The position numbers and the translations under genes were made by a program. Under the pieces are notes generated by a model. That model was not told the DNA's origin, did no database searches, and saw only the letters and a list, made by a program, of their open reading frames with translations. Of a stretch of DNA of 64,000 nt, positions 17,202-25,070 are shown piece after piece. This DNA is from an uncultured Caulobacterales bacterium. Its GTDB lineage: Bacteria > Pseudomonadota > Alphaproteobacteria > Caulobacterales > Caulobacteraceae. Each line of letters starts with the position of its first letter. Position 1 is the first letter of the stretch. Where the stretch lies: NCBI GenBank assembly GCA_903884425.1, contig CAISEP010000023.1, forward strand, positions 248,001-312,000. Reading direction: 5' to 3'.

Positions 17202-18383
17202 ATGTGGGTGCCCTACGGACGGCAGTCGATCAGCGAGGCGGACATCGCGGCGGTGACCGCGGTCCTGCGCTCGCCGCTGCTGACCCAGGGGCCGGTGGTG
17301 CCCCGGTTCGAGGCGGCCCTGGCCGAGTTGACCGGCAGCCGCCACGCCGTGGCCGCCAACAGCGCCACCTCCGCCCTGCACATGGCCTGCCTGGCCCTCG
17401 ACCTGGGTCCGGGGGACGCACTGTGGACCACGCCCAACACCTTCGTCGCCTCGGCCAATGCCGGTCTCTATTGCGGGGCCCGGGTGGATTTCGTGGACAT
17501 CGACCCGAAGACCTATCTGCTGGACCCCGACCGGCTGGAGGAAAAGCTGGTCCGGGCCCAGCGCGACGGATGCCTGCCGAAAATCGTTGTGCCGGTGCAC
17601 TTCGCCGGACAGGCCTGCGACATGGCGCGGATCGCGGCGCTGGGCCGACGCTTCGGCTTCCGGATCATCGAGGATGCCTCCCACGCCGTCGGCGCGACCT
17701 ATCAGGGCCGCCCCGTGGGGGACAGCCGCTACAGCGACATCACCGTCTTCAGCTTCCATCCGGTGAAGATCATCACCTCCGGCGAGGGGGGCGCGGCGCT
17801 GACCAACGACCCGGCCCTGGACAGCCGCCTGCGGCTGCTGCGCAGCCACGGGGTGACCAAGGACGAGGCCCTGCTCACCCGCCCCCTGGACGGTCCCTGG
17901 GCCTATGAGCAGGTGGCCCTGGGCTACAATTACCGGATGACCGACATCCATGCGGCGCTGGGCCTCAGCCAGCTGGACCGGCTGCCGGACTTCCTCGCGC
18001 GGCGCCGGGCCCTGGCGCGGCGCTACGACACCCTGCTGGCCGCCTCGCCCCATGTGACCCTGCCGTTCCGGGCCCCGGACCAGGACTCCTCCTGGCACCT
18101 GTACATCGTCCGCCTCGCCCCGCAGATCGACCGGGCGCGGGTCTATGCCGCCATGGTGGCGGCGGAGATCGGCGTGCAGGTTCTCTACATCCCGGTCCAT
18201 ACCCAGCCCTATTACCGGGCCATGGGCTTCCGGGACGGGGACTTCCCGGAGGCGGAGGCCTTCTATGCCGCGACCTTCACCCTGCCGATCTTCCCGGACC
18301 TGACCGAGGCCGATCAGGACCGGGTCGTGGCGGCGCTGGGGGCGGCCATCGCCGCCCAGGCTGCGGGCCCCGTGTCTCCGTGA
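17202..18383 (+). CDS. pseC: PseC: UDP-4-amino-4,6-dideoxy-AltNAc aminotransferase
   Basis: A 393-aa DegT/DnrJ/EryC1-type PLP aminotransferase. It shows the N-terminal MWVPYGRQSISEADIAAV opening typical of PseC, GSRHAVAANSATSALHMAC, and EDASHAVGATYQGRPVG. The Schiff-base lysine is K189 in SFHPVKIITSGEGG. It transfers an amino group to C4 of the 4-keto sugar nucleotide made by PseB, the second step towards pseudaminic acid. It is the first gene of the forward pair; its TGA overlaps the GTG of pseG by four bases (GTGA at 18380-18383). No pseB lies in the window. Confidence 0.92.
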   Translation: MWVPYGRQSISEADIAAVTAVLRSPLLTQGPVVPRFEAALAELTGSRHAVAANSATSALHMACLALDLGPGDALWTTPNTFVASANAGLYCGARVDFVDIDPKTYLLDPDRLEEKLVRAQRDGCLPKIVVPVHFAGQACDMARIAALGRRFGFRIIEDASHAVGATYQGRPVGDSRYSDITVFSFHPVKIITSGEGGAALTNDPALDSRLRLLRSHGVTKDEALLTRPLDGPWAYEQVALGYNYRMTDIHAALGLSQLDRLPDFLARRRALARRYDTLLAASPHVTLPFRAPDQDSSWHLYIVRLAPQIDRARVYAAMVAAEIGVQVLYIPVHTQPYYRAMGFRDGDFPEAEAFYAATFTLPIFPDLTEADQDRVVAALGAAIAAQAAGPVSP

Positions 18384-19423
18384 CAGGGACGAAGCCAGGG
18401 GACGGCCCGCGGGTCCGCTTCCGTCCGGCGTCCGGGCCGGGGGTCGGCGGGGGCCATGTGATGCGGTGCCTGGCCCTGGCGGAGGCCCTGCGCGCCCGCG
18501 GGGCCCGTTGCGACTTTGCCTGTGAGCCGGACGGCGCGGCCCTGGTGCGGCAGTTCGGCGAGGACCGCTATCCCGTGCGGTCCCCTGACGGGGTTCTGGC
18601 GGAGGGGGCGGACATCGTGGTGTTCGACAGCTACCGCATCGATGCGGCGACCGAGGCCCCGGTGCGGGCCGCGGGCTGCACCGTCGCCGTGATCGACGAC
18701 CTGGCCGACCGGCCCCACGCCTGCGACCTGCTGCTGGACCCGGGATATGGCCGCACGGCGCAGGACTATGCGGGCCGGGTTCCCCCCGGGGCCACGGTGC
18801 TGACGGGTCCGTCCCATGCCCTGCTGCGCCCTGCCTTTGCGGAGCGGGCGGCGGCGGATCGGGGGCGGGACCGCCACGGCCCGGTGCGACGGGTGTTCGT
18901 CTCCTTCGGGCTCAGCGACCCCGGCGGGGTGGCGCTGCGGGTGCATGAGGCCCTGCGCTCACGGCTGGCCGGCGTGCCGGTCGACCTCGCCCTGGCCGAG
19001 GGGGTGCAGAGCCTGCCCGCCCTGCGGGCCCGGGCGGCCGGGGACCCGCACCTGCACCTGCATGTGAACGCCACCGATGTGGCCGCCCTGATGGGGGCAG
19101 CGGACCTCGCCATCGGCGCGGGGGGCGGCTCCACCTGGGAGCGGGCGGCCCTGCGCCTGCCGACCCTGGCCGTGATCGTGGCGGAGAACCAGCGGCGGAT
19201 GATCGAACGGCTGGCCCAGGACGGCGGGCTCCTGTCCGTGGACCTGGACCAGCCGGATTTCGAGACGGCCCTGGCCGCGGCCTATGACCGGCTGCAGGAC
19301 GCGGGCCTGCGACGGAAGCTGGCGGACCGGGCGGCGGCGCTGTGCGACGGGCAGGGGGCCGACCGGGTGGCGCAGGCGCTGCTGGCGCTTTGGCGTCAGT
19401 CTACGATCCGCGCCGGGGCCTGA
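18380..19423 (+). CDS. pseG: PseG: UDP-2,4-diacetamido-2,4,6-trideoxy-altrose hydrolase
   Basis: The 347-aa GT-B-like protein has the PseG N-terminal loop GVGGGHVMRCLALAEALR (G-x-G-H-x-x-R-C, the histidine being the expected catalytic residue). It also has VFDSYRIDAAT, VIDDLADRPHACDLLLDPGYG and the nucleotide-binding IGAGGGSTWERAAL near residue 250. It removes UDP from the 2,4-diacetamido sugar, leaving the free sugar for PseI. The GTG start is fixed by the four-base overlap with pseC. The 3' end overlaps the end of the convergent pseH gene by 28 bp. It is cytosolic. Confidence 0.9.
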   Translation: MTGTKPGDGPRVRFRPASGPGVGGGHVMRCLALAEALRARGARCDFACEPDGAALVRQFGEDRYPVRSPDGVLAEGADIVVFDSYRIDAATEAPVRAAGCTVAVIDDLADRPHACDLLLDPGYGRTAQDYAGRVPPGATVLTGPSHALLRPAFAERAAADRGRDRHGPVRRVFVSFGLSDPGGVALRVHEALRSRLAGVPVDLALAEGVQSLPALRARAAGDPHLHLHVNATDVAALMGAADLAIGAGGGSTWERAALRLPTLAVIVAENQRRMIERLAQDGGLLSVDLDQPDFETALAAAYDRLQDAGLRRKLADRAAALCDGQGADRVAQALLALWRQSTIRAGA

Positions 19424-19965
19424 CCCTTTTCGGCAAAGCGGGCCAGCGCCGCGGCCCGGGCGTCCGGCCAGTCGCGGGCCAGCAGGCCCAGCCCCACCAC
19501 GTCCCGTGGCACGCCGCCCTTGAACACGTGCTGGCGGAACAGGGCCTCCCGGGTGAAGCCGAACCGTTCGTGCAGCTGCCAGACCACGTCATTGTCGAGG
19601 AACACCTCGCACCACAGCTTGTTGAGCTTCAGGGTCTCGAACACATGGGCCAGCACGGCGAACTCCACCGCCTGGCCGACGCCGCGCCCCCGCACCGACG
19701 GATCGGCCAGGTAATAGGCCCAGTCGCAGCGGCGGTTGTGCCGGTCGATCCGCGCCAGATTGGCCAGGCCCACGGGATGGTCGTCCAGCCGGATCACCCA
19801 GTAGCACCGGTCCGGCTCCGTCAGGGCCGCGTGCAGCCAGCGGGCATGGTCCGCCTCGCCGATCACGGCCTCGGAATACATGTAGGGGGCCACGGCCTCG
19901 CTGTTGCGCCAGGCCAGCACCCGGGGGCCGTCCGCGTCCGTCAGGGGGTGCAGGGCCACGCTCAT
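19396..19965 (-). CDS. pseH: PseH: GNAT N-acetyltransferase for the 4-amino sugar
   Basis: A 189-aa GNAT protein with the PseH order of motifs: LHPLTDADGPRVLAWRN at the N terminus, YYLADPSVRGRGVGQAVEFA (acetyl-CoA-binding R/Q-x-x-G-x-G/A at VRGRGVG), LNKLWCEVFLDNDVVWQLHERFGF, and a C-terminal FRQHVFKGGVPRDVVGLGLL. PseH acetylates N4 of the UDP-4-amino-4,6-dideoxy sugar made by PseC. Its ATG overlaps the stop of the upstream cytidylyltransferase gene (ATGA at 19962-19965), so the two are coupled. It converges with pseG. Confidence 0.9.
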   Translation of the reverse strand: MSVALHPLTDADGPRVLAWRNSEAVAPYMYSEAVIGEADHARWLHAALTEPDRCYWVIRLDDHPVGLANLARIDRHNRRCDWAYYLADPSVRGRGVGQAVEFAVLAHVFETLKLNKLWCEVFLDNDVVWQLHERFGFTREALFRQHVFKGGVPRDVVGLGLLARDWPDARAAALARFAEKGQAPARIVD

Positions 19966-20687
19966 GGGATCACCGCGGCGGGCGGCGGCCCGGAATTGAC
20001 GAGGACGAGGTCAGGATGGACCGCCTGCCAGGCGAGGATGTCGGCCATGCGGAAGTCCGGCTTGTCGGGATACAGAGCCTCGTAGACGGCGGTGACGAAG
20101 GCGAAATCCTCCGGCGTGTCCACGGTCCAGCGCCAGGGCTGGGGCGGGGACTGTCCCACCCGGCCGATGCGGAACTGCTCCGGATGTCCGTAGAGATAGG
20201 GCGTCACATGCTCATGCTCATAGGGCGTGGAGGCGGCGGCACAGGCCCGGCCGAAGGCCGCGCGCTGGATCACCTCCACATCGAGGCCCTTGGGAAATGA
20301 CCCGTCGGCGGTGTTGTAGGTGTAGTCGTAACCCCCCGCGACATGGTGGTCGATCACCCGGTCGATCACGTCCGGGTCCGCCAGCGGACAGTCGCCGGTC
20401 AGCCGCAGGAAGGTCGGGGCGGGCCCGTGGGCGGCCAGGGCCCCCTGGAACCGGGCCATCACATCGTCCAGCGGCCCGCGGAACACCGGCACCCCCAGCC
20501 CCTCCACATAGGCGGCCAGGACGTCGTCCTCCGCTCCGGTGCTGGTGGCCAGCACCAGGCGGTCCAGCCGCCGGGCCCGGCGCAGGCGCTCGATCTGGCG
20601 GCCGATCATCGGCTGGCCCAGGATCGGCCGCAGGACCTTGCCGGGCAGTCGCGAGGAGCTCATCCGCGCCTGCAGTATCGCCAGCAT
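19962..20687 (-). CDS. SpsF/COG1861-type cytidylyltransferase, probable CMP-pseudaminate synthase
   Basis: This 241-aa nucleotidyltransferase starts MLAILQARMSSSRLPGKVLRP, the nucleotide-binding loop of the SpsF (COG1861) family, not the classical PseF/NeuA opening with RGGSK. Downstream are LRLTGDCPLADPDVIDRVI (metal-binding Asp) and WRWTVDTPEDF. SpsF-type proteins are related to CMP-sugar-acid synthetases. Placed in one operon with pseH and divergent from pseI, it is the only gene here that could activate pseudaminic acid with CTP, so a PseF role is a strong inference. It overlaps pseH by four bases. The 94-bp gap to pseI must hold both promoters. Confidence 0.8.
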   Translation of the reverse strand: MLAILQARMSSSRLPGKVLRPILGQPMIGRQIERLRRARRLDRLVLATSTGAEDDVLAAYVEGLGVPVFRGPLDDVMARFQGALAAHGPAPTFLRLTGDCPLADPDVIDRVIDHHVAGGYDYTYNTADGSFPKGLDVEVIQRAAFGRACAAASTPYEHEHVTPYLYGHPEQFRIGRVGQSPPQPWRWTVDTPEDFAFVTAVYEALYPDKPDFRMADILAWQAVHPDLVLVNSGPPPAAVIP

Positions 20688-20729
20688 GCTGAAATCCGCC
20701 TCCAGAACCGCCGAAGCGCGTCAGCCAAT

Positions 20730-20757
20730 GGTTAAGTTTGGAGGGTTAAGATTTAAC
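20730..20757. repeat. GGTTAAG direct repeats in the pse divergent promoter region
   Basis: GGTTAAG occurs at 20730-20736 and 20744-20750, and a TTTAAC element follows at 20752-20757. All lie within the 94-bp gap between the divergent cytidylyltransferase and pseI genes. The spacing does not fit the CtrA consensus TTAA-N7-TTAA. They may be binding sites for a regulator serving both directions; this is inference from position only. Confidence 0.4.
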
Positions 20758-20781
20758 TTTCCGCCGAAGGATCGCCCCCGC

Positions 20782-21879
20782 ATGCCGCCCTCCGAAGCCC
20801 TGTCCATCGACATTGCCGGCCGTCGGGTGGCGGCGGACACGCCCCCGCTGATCATTGCCGAACTGAGCGGCAATCATAACGGCGACCTCGACCGGGCCAA
20901 GCGGCTGATGGAGATGTGCGCCCGGTCCGGCGCGGATGCGGTGAAGCTGCAGACCTACACGCCGGACACCATCACCATCCGCCATGACGGGCCGGGCTTC
21001 CGGCTGGAGACGGGCCTGTGGGCCGGTCGCACCCTGTACGAGCTCTATGGGGAGGCCTTCACCCCCTATGAGTGGCACGAACCCCTGTTCCGCTGCGCCC
21101 GGGACCTGGGGCTGATCGTGTTCTCCTCCCCCTTCGACGAGACGGCGGTGGAATTGCTCGAGGGCCTGGACGCCCCCGCCTACAAGATCGCGTCCTTCGA
21201 GGCCATCGACCTGCCCCTGATCGCAAGGGCCTCCCGCGCCGGGCGGCCGCTGATCATCTCCACCGGCATGACCTCGCCGGAGGAGATCGGCGATGCGGTG
21301 GCGACGGCCCGGGGGGCGGGGGCAGGGGGCGTGGTGCTGCTGCACTGTGTGAGCACCTATCCCGCCCGCTTCGCCGACGCGAACTTGCGGGCCATCCCCC
21401 GGCTGGCGGCGGATTTCGGCTGTCTGGCGGGTCTGTCGGACCACACGCCGGGCACCGCGGCGGCGGTGGCCGGTGTGGCGCTGGGGGCCGTGGTGATCGA
21501 GAAGCACGTGACCCTGGCCCGGGCCGATGGCGGGCCGGACTCCGCCTTCAGCCTGGAGCCGGACGAGCTGGTGCGGCTGGTGCAGGACTGCCGCCACGCC
21601 TGGGAGGCCCTGGGGGAGGCCGACTATCGCCGGGGGACGGACGAGACCGGCAACCGCCAGTTCCGCCGGTCCCTCTATGTGGTGCGCGACGTGGCGGCGG
21701 GGGAGGTGCTGGGCCCGGACGCGGTGCGCTCCATCCGCCCCGGCTTCGGCCTGGCCCCCCGCCACCTGCCGCAGGTCCACGGGGCCCGGGCGGCCCGTGA
21801 CCTGACCCGGGGCGAGCCGGTGAGCTGGGACATGCTGGTGTCCGGCGCGCCGGAGTCCGAGGGCGGGGTGAAGGGATGA
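20782..21879 (+). CDS. pseI: PseI: pseudaminic acid synthase
   Basis: A 365-aa NeuB-family enzyme. The start at 20782 gives the usual N terminus (LSIDIAGRRVAADTPPLIIAELSGNHNGDLDRAKRLM); GAAGGA lies about 10 bp upstream, and the longer frame would enter the divergent gene. The TIM barrel (about 20-290) shows GADAVKLQTYTPDTIT, ISTGMTSPEEI, HCVSTYPA, GLSDHTPG and IEKHVTL. A C-terminal SAF (antifreeze-like) domain follows: RSLYVVRDVAAGEVL ending near WDML. It condenses the free sugar from PseG with phosphoenolpyruvate to give pseudaminic acid. Its TGA overlaps the ATG of the amidase gene (21876-21879). Confidence 0.93.
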   Translation: MPPSEALSIDIAGRRVAADTPPLIIAELSGNHNGDLDRAKRLMEMCARSGADAVKLQTYTPDTITIRHDGPGFRLETGLWAGRTLYELYGEAFTPYEWHEPLFRCARDLGLIVFSSPFDETAVELLEGLDAPAYKIASFEAIDLPLIARASRAGRPLIISTGMTSPEEIGDAVATARGAGAGGVVLLHCVSTYPARFADANLRAIPRLAADFGCLAGLSDHTPGTAAAVAGVALGAVVIEKHVTLARADGGPDSAFSLEPDELVRLVQDCRHAWEALGEADYRRGTDETGNRQFRRSLYVVRDVAAGEVLGPDAVRSIRPGFGLAPRHLPQVHGARAARDLTRGEPVSWDMLVSGAPESEGGVKG

Positions 21880-23210
21880 GCGCTGCCGCCCTCCGGACCT
21901 TTGCCGACTTCACCGCGGCCTATGCTTCCGGGCGCGACACGCCGGTGGAGGCGACGGAGCGGGCGCTGGCCGCCGCGGACGCCCCTGCCTGCGCCCATGC
22001 CTTCATCCGCCTGACCGCCGACCGGGCGCGGATCGAGGCCCGGGCCAGCGCCGCCCGCTGGCGCGCCGGAAACCCGCTGGGGCCGCTGGACGGTGTGCCG
22101 GTGGCCGTGAAGGACCTGGTGGATGTGGCGGGGACTGTCACCACGGCGGCCTCGGAACTGCGCCGCCACGCCCGACCCGCCGCTTCGGACGCGACCGTCG
22201 CCGCGCGGCTGGCGGCGGCAGGGGCGGTGCTGATCGGCAAGACCAACCTGTCGGAGTTCGCCTTTTCCGGCCTGGGGCTGAACCCGCATTTCGGCACGCC
22301 GGACAATGCGGTGCAGCCCGGGGCCATTCCCGGCGGGTCGTCGTCCGGATCGGCGGTGGCCGTTGCGCGGGGGGTGGTGAGCGGGGCCGTGGGCACGGAC
22401 ACGTCCGGCTCCATCCGCATTCCGGCGGCCTTCAACCGGGTGGCGGGGTTCCGGCCCAGCCGGACGCGGATCAGTCAGACCGGCGTCTTTCCCCTGGCCC
22501 CCAATCTCGACAGCGTGGGGCCCCTGGCCACCTGCGTGCAGGACCTGGCCCATCTGGACGCCGCCTTCCGGCAGGGGGACGCGGTGGTACCCGCGGGTCC
22601 CCGGTGTCTGTGCATTCCCGTGGGCGGCCTGGGCGCGGGCATGGATGCCGAGGTCGAGGAGGTGTTCGAGGCCACGGTGGAGCGCCTGTCCCGCGCGGGC
22701 TGGACCATCACCCGGCGGCCCGTGCCGTCGCTGGAGGCCGTGTCCGACCTGCTGGCGGAGCTGGGCAGCTTGGCCACCTGGGAGGCAGCGTGCGTGCACC
22801 GGCACCTGCTGGAGCATCCCGATCAGGTGGCGGCCCTGGACCCCCTGGTGGGGATGCGGCTGGCGGCCGGGGCGGACATGCCGCTGGACCGGGTGGAGGC
22901 CCTGCGCACCGCCCGTCCGGACCTGACGCGCCGGTTCGCGGACGAGCTGGCGGGGGACCTTCTGCTGTTGCCGTCGGTCTGCTGCAAGGTCCCGACCCGG
23001 GCCGCGTGCGAAGCCTCGCTGTCCGACATGATGGCCCTCAATGTCCGGGTGCTGCGCAACACCATGATGTTGAGCTTCGTCGACGCCCCCGGCGTGTCCC
23101 TGCCCATGGGCAAGGCGGGAACGCCGATGGGCGTGTTGCTGTCCGGCGGAGCGGGGGACGATGCGGAGGTGCTCGGCAGTGCCTTCGCCCTGGAGGCGGC
23201 CCTCGCCTGA
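21876..23210 (+). CDS. Amidase-signature family amidohydrolase coupled to pseI
   Basis: The 444-aa protein has the Ser-cisSer-Lys triad of the amidase signature family: K79 in GVPVAVKDLVDVAG, the cis-serine in PGGSSSGSAVAVARG (about 155), and the nucleophile S179 in GTDTSGSIRIPAAF. Members hydrolyse amides such as carboxamides, acyl-amino compounds or nitrile-derived amides. It is cytosolic. Its ATG overlaps the pseI stop by four bases, which implies co-translation with the pseudaminic acid synthase. A role in trimming or recycling N-acyl groups of the nonulosonic acid is conceivable, but not supported by sequence. It is not a GatA: no gatB or gatC is near. Confidence 0.85.
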   Translation: MSAAALRTFADFTAAYASGRDTPVEATERALAAADAPACAHAFIRLTADRARIEARASAARWRAGNPLGPLDGVPVAVKDLVDVAGTVTTAASELRRHARPAASDATVAARLAAAGAVLIGKTNLSEFAFSGLGLNPHFGTPDNAVQPGAIPGGSSSGSAVAVARGVVSGAVGTDTSGSIRIPAAFNRVAGFRPSRTRISQTGVFPLAPNLDSVGPLATCVQDLAHLDAAFRQGDAVVPAGPRCLCIPVGGLGAGMDAEVEEVFEATVERLSRAGWTITRRPVPSLEAVSDLLAELGSLATWEAACVHRHLLEHPDQVAALDPLVGMRLAAGADMPLDRVEALRTARPDLTRRFADELAGDLLLLPSVCCKVPTRAACEASLSDMMALNVRVLRNTMMLSFVDAPGVSLPMGKAGTPMGVLLSGGAGDDAEVLGSAFALEAALA

Positions 23211-23219
23211 CAGCCGGGC

Positions 23220-24116
23220 TCAGACGCGGGCGGAGAAGCGGTTGTAGGCGGTCACCGGGGTGGTGAGGATCTCCGTCTCCCGGCCATAGATCTCGGAGGT
23301 GAGGAACTGCCGCTCCGCCTCCACCGCGGCCTCCTCCACATCGATGTGCCAGGCCTTCGGGCGGCCGTTCTCCCCGTCGTTCCAGCGATAGCCCCGGGCC
23401 TTCAGCCGGGTCCGGGCCTCGAAGGGGGCCTGTACCGCCCAGACCCGCCGACCCCGCATCCGCGCGGCTTCCAGCAGGGGCAGCAGAGCGGGGCGGCCGG
23501 AGCGGGGCAGGGGCAGGCTGAGCAGCTCCACCGCCGCCTCGCAGTCGTGCACGGCCCGGTGCCCGTCGAAGAACCGCCCCGCCTGCATCAGCAGGTGGCC
23601 GAGCTTGCCCCCCTCGAACCCCTCCTCCGACCAGGGCACCTGGGCCAGGGAACAGCCCCAGGGCTTGGCCGCGAAGGCCTCGCAGAAGGCCTCCAGGAAC
23701 AGGCGGTCGAAGGCGGCATTGTGCGCCACGATCAGGGCGGCCGGCGCGATGAAGGCCGCGACCGCCTCCGGTGCGATCTGCTGCCCCGCCACCAGGGCGT
23801 CGTCGATGCCCGTCAGCCGGGTGATCTCCGGCGGGATCGGACGGCCCGGCTGGCGCAGCTGCGAGAAGGGCGGATGGACCTGGTAGATCCCCCCGTCCAG
23901 CCCATAGGTGAAGGGCAGCATGGCCAGTTCGATGATCTCGTCCGTCCCGGCATCGAGGCCCGTGGTCTCCACGTCCACGAACAGGCCGAGCCGCGTCTGC
24001 AGGCCGTCGGGCACGGGACGGGTGGGCACGGGGGTAACCCGGCGCAGCACCCGGTAGTCCGGCGAGCCCTCCAGCCGCCGGGCCAGGGTCTCCAGCTCCG
24101 CGGGACTTGGCTCCAT
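23220..24116 (-). CDS. DnaQ-like DEDDh 3'-5' exonuclease
   Basis: This is 298 aa from the ATG at 24116. The exonuclease domain carries D48 and E50 (FVDVETTGLD), D137 (AHNAAFDRLFL), and H186-x4-D191 (HRAVHDCEA), the complete DEDDh set, as in DNA polymerase III epsilon and ribonuclease T relatives. A C-terminal extension (about 215-298) contains RLKARGYRWNDGENGRPKAW, a motif often found after this domain in bacterial proteins of this type. It probably degrades single-stranded ends in repair or RNA trimming. A weak ribosome site makes the start moderately certain. It faces an alpha/beta hydrolase gene across a 93-bp gap. Confidence 0.85.
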   Translation of the reverse strand: MEPSPAELETLARRLEGSPDYRVLRRVTPVPTRPVPDGLQTRLGLFVDVETTGLDAGTDEIIELAMLPFTYGLDGGIYQVHPPFSQLRQPGRPIPPEITRLTGIDDALVAGQQIAPEAVAAFIAPAALIVAHNAAFDRLFLEAFCEAFAAKPWGCSLAQVPWSEEGFEGGKLGHLLMQAGRFFDGHRAVHDCEAAVELLSLPLPRSGRPALLPLLEAARMRGRRVWAVQAPFEARTRLKARGYRWNDGENGRPKAWHIDVEEAAVEAERQFLTSEIYGRETEILTTPVTAYNRFSARV

Positions 24117-24209
24117 CTTAAGACGATAGGCAACATGACGCTCGCCCGCCAGTAGATGCTGACCGCGGCGACCAAATCTGTCACAGCGGGTCAAGGGCAG
24201 GAGGACGGC

Positions 24210-25004
24210 ATGACCGCTCGGATCGTCTATTTCCACGGCCAGCCCGGAAGTCCGGCGGAGCTGGGCCTGGTCGGAGCGGCGGACCTTGCTGCCCGGTCCG
24301 GGGTGCAGGCGGCCGACCGGGCGCTGGATGACCCGGCACCGGGGTTCCACGGCCGCGTCGCGGTGACGGCGGCGGCGCTTGCGGCGAACGCCTCTCCCGT
24401 TCGGCTGATCGGCTTTTCCCTCGGGGCCTTCGTGGCGATGGAGGTGGCGCTTCGCCTGGCCGACACGGCCCCGGACCTGCCCGTGTCCCTCGACCTGGTC
24501 AGTCCCGCCGGCCCCCTGGCGCTGGGGGATTTCCTGCCCCGGATGGCGGGAGGTCCAGTGTTCCGCCTGGCCCGTGACGCCCCGGCGGCCTTCGACGCCC
24601 TGACGGCGGTGCAGAGGCTGGTGGCGGGCCTCGCCCCGGGCTGGCTGGTGGGCCGGTTGTTCGCCGGGGCCACGGGGCCGGAGGCGGCCCTGACCGCCGA
24701 TCCGGACTTCCGGCGCGGGATGGCACGGATGGTGCGCGGAACGCTTTCGCGGGGGGCTGCGATCTACCGCCAGGACATGCGGGCCTATGCCACCCAGGAC
24801 GCGGCACGGCTGGCGCGGCTGCATCGACCGGTGCGCATCTGGCAGGGGCGGGACGACACCTGGACCCCGCCGCAGATGGCCGAGGCCCTGGCCCGGGTCC
24901 TGCCCGATGTGCGCAGCCTGACCTGGCTGGACGGGCTTTCGCACTATTCCACCCTGCAACAGGCCCTGCCGCGCATTCTCGGACCCGATCTGAGCCCCCC
25001 ATGA
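24210..25004 (+). CDS. Alpha/beta hydrolase
   Basis: A 264-aa protein with the start fixed by an AGGAGG-like site (GCAGGAGGACGGC) just before the ATG. N-terminal ARIVYFHGQPGSPAEL gives the HG oxyanion-hole motif, and GFSLGAF holds the nucleophile S70. WQGRDDTWTPP and GLSHYSTL provide the acid and histidine near the C terminus, completing the triad. It has no signal peptide. Substrate unknown; the sequence resembles the general lipase/esterase-like group of small-molecule hydrolases. It ends just before the M13 peptidase gene on the same strand, so they may share a transcript. Confidence 0.83.
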   Translation: MTARIVYFHGQPGSPAELGLVGAADLAARSGVQAADRALDDPAPGFHGRVAVTAAALAANASPVRLIGFSLGAFVAMEVALRLADTAPDLPVSLDLVSPAGPLALGDFLPRMAGGPVFRLARDAPAAFDALTAVQRLVAGLAPGWLVGRLFAGATGPEAALTADPDFRRGMARMVRGTLSRGAAIYRQDMRAYATQDAARLARLHRPVRIWQGRDDTWTPPQMAEALARVLPDVRSLTWLDGLSHYSTLQQALPRILGPDLSPP

Positions 25005-25070
25005 AGGATGTTTAACTTGGCGACCCCGGTCTTCGGGGTCATGGTTGCGTCTTTGTCACTTCGGGGTCCC

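Noticed and set aside
20730-20757. A canonical CtrA box in the pse promoter
   Set aside because: TTAA elements are spaced by 10 and 3 bases instead of 7.
21876-23210. Amidase as the GatA subunit of a tRNA amidotransferase
   Set aside because: No gatB or gatC is adjacent and the gene is coupled to pseI.
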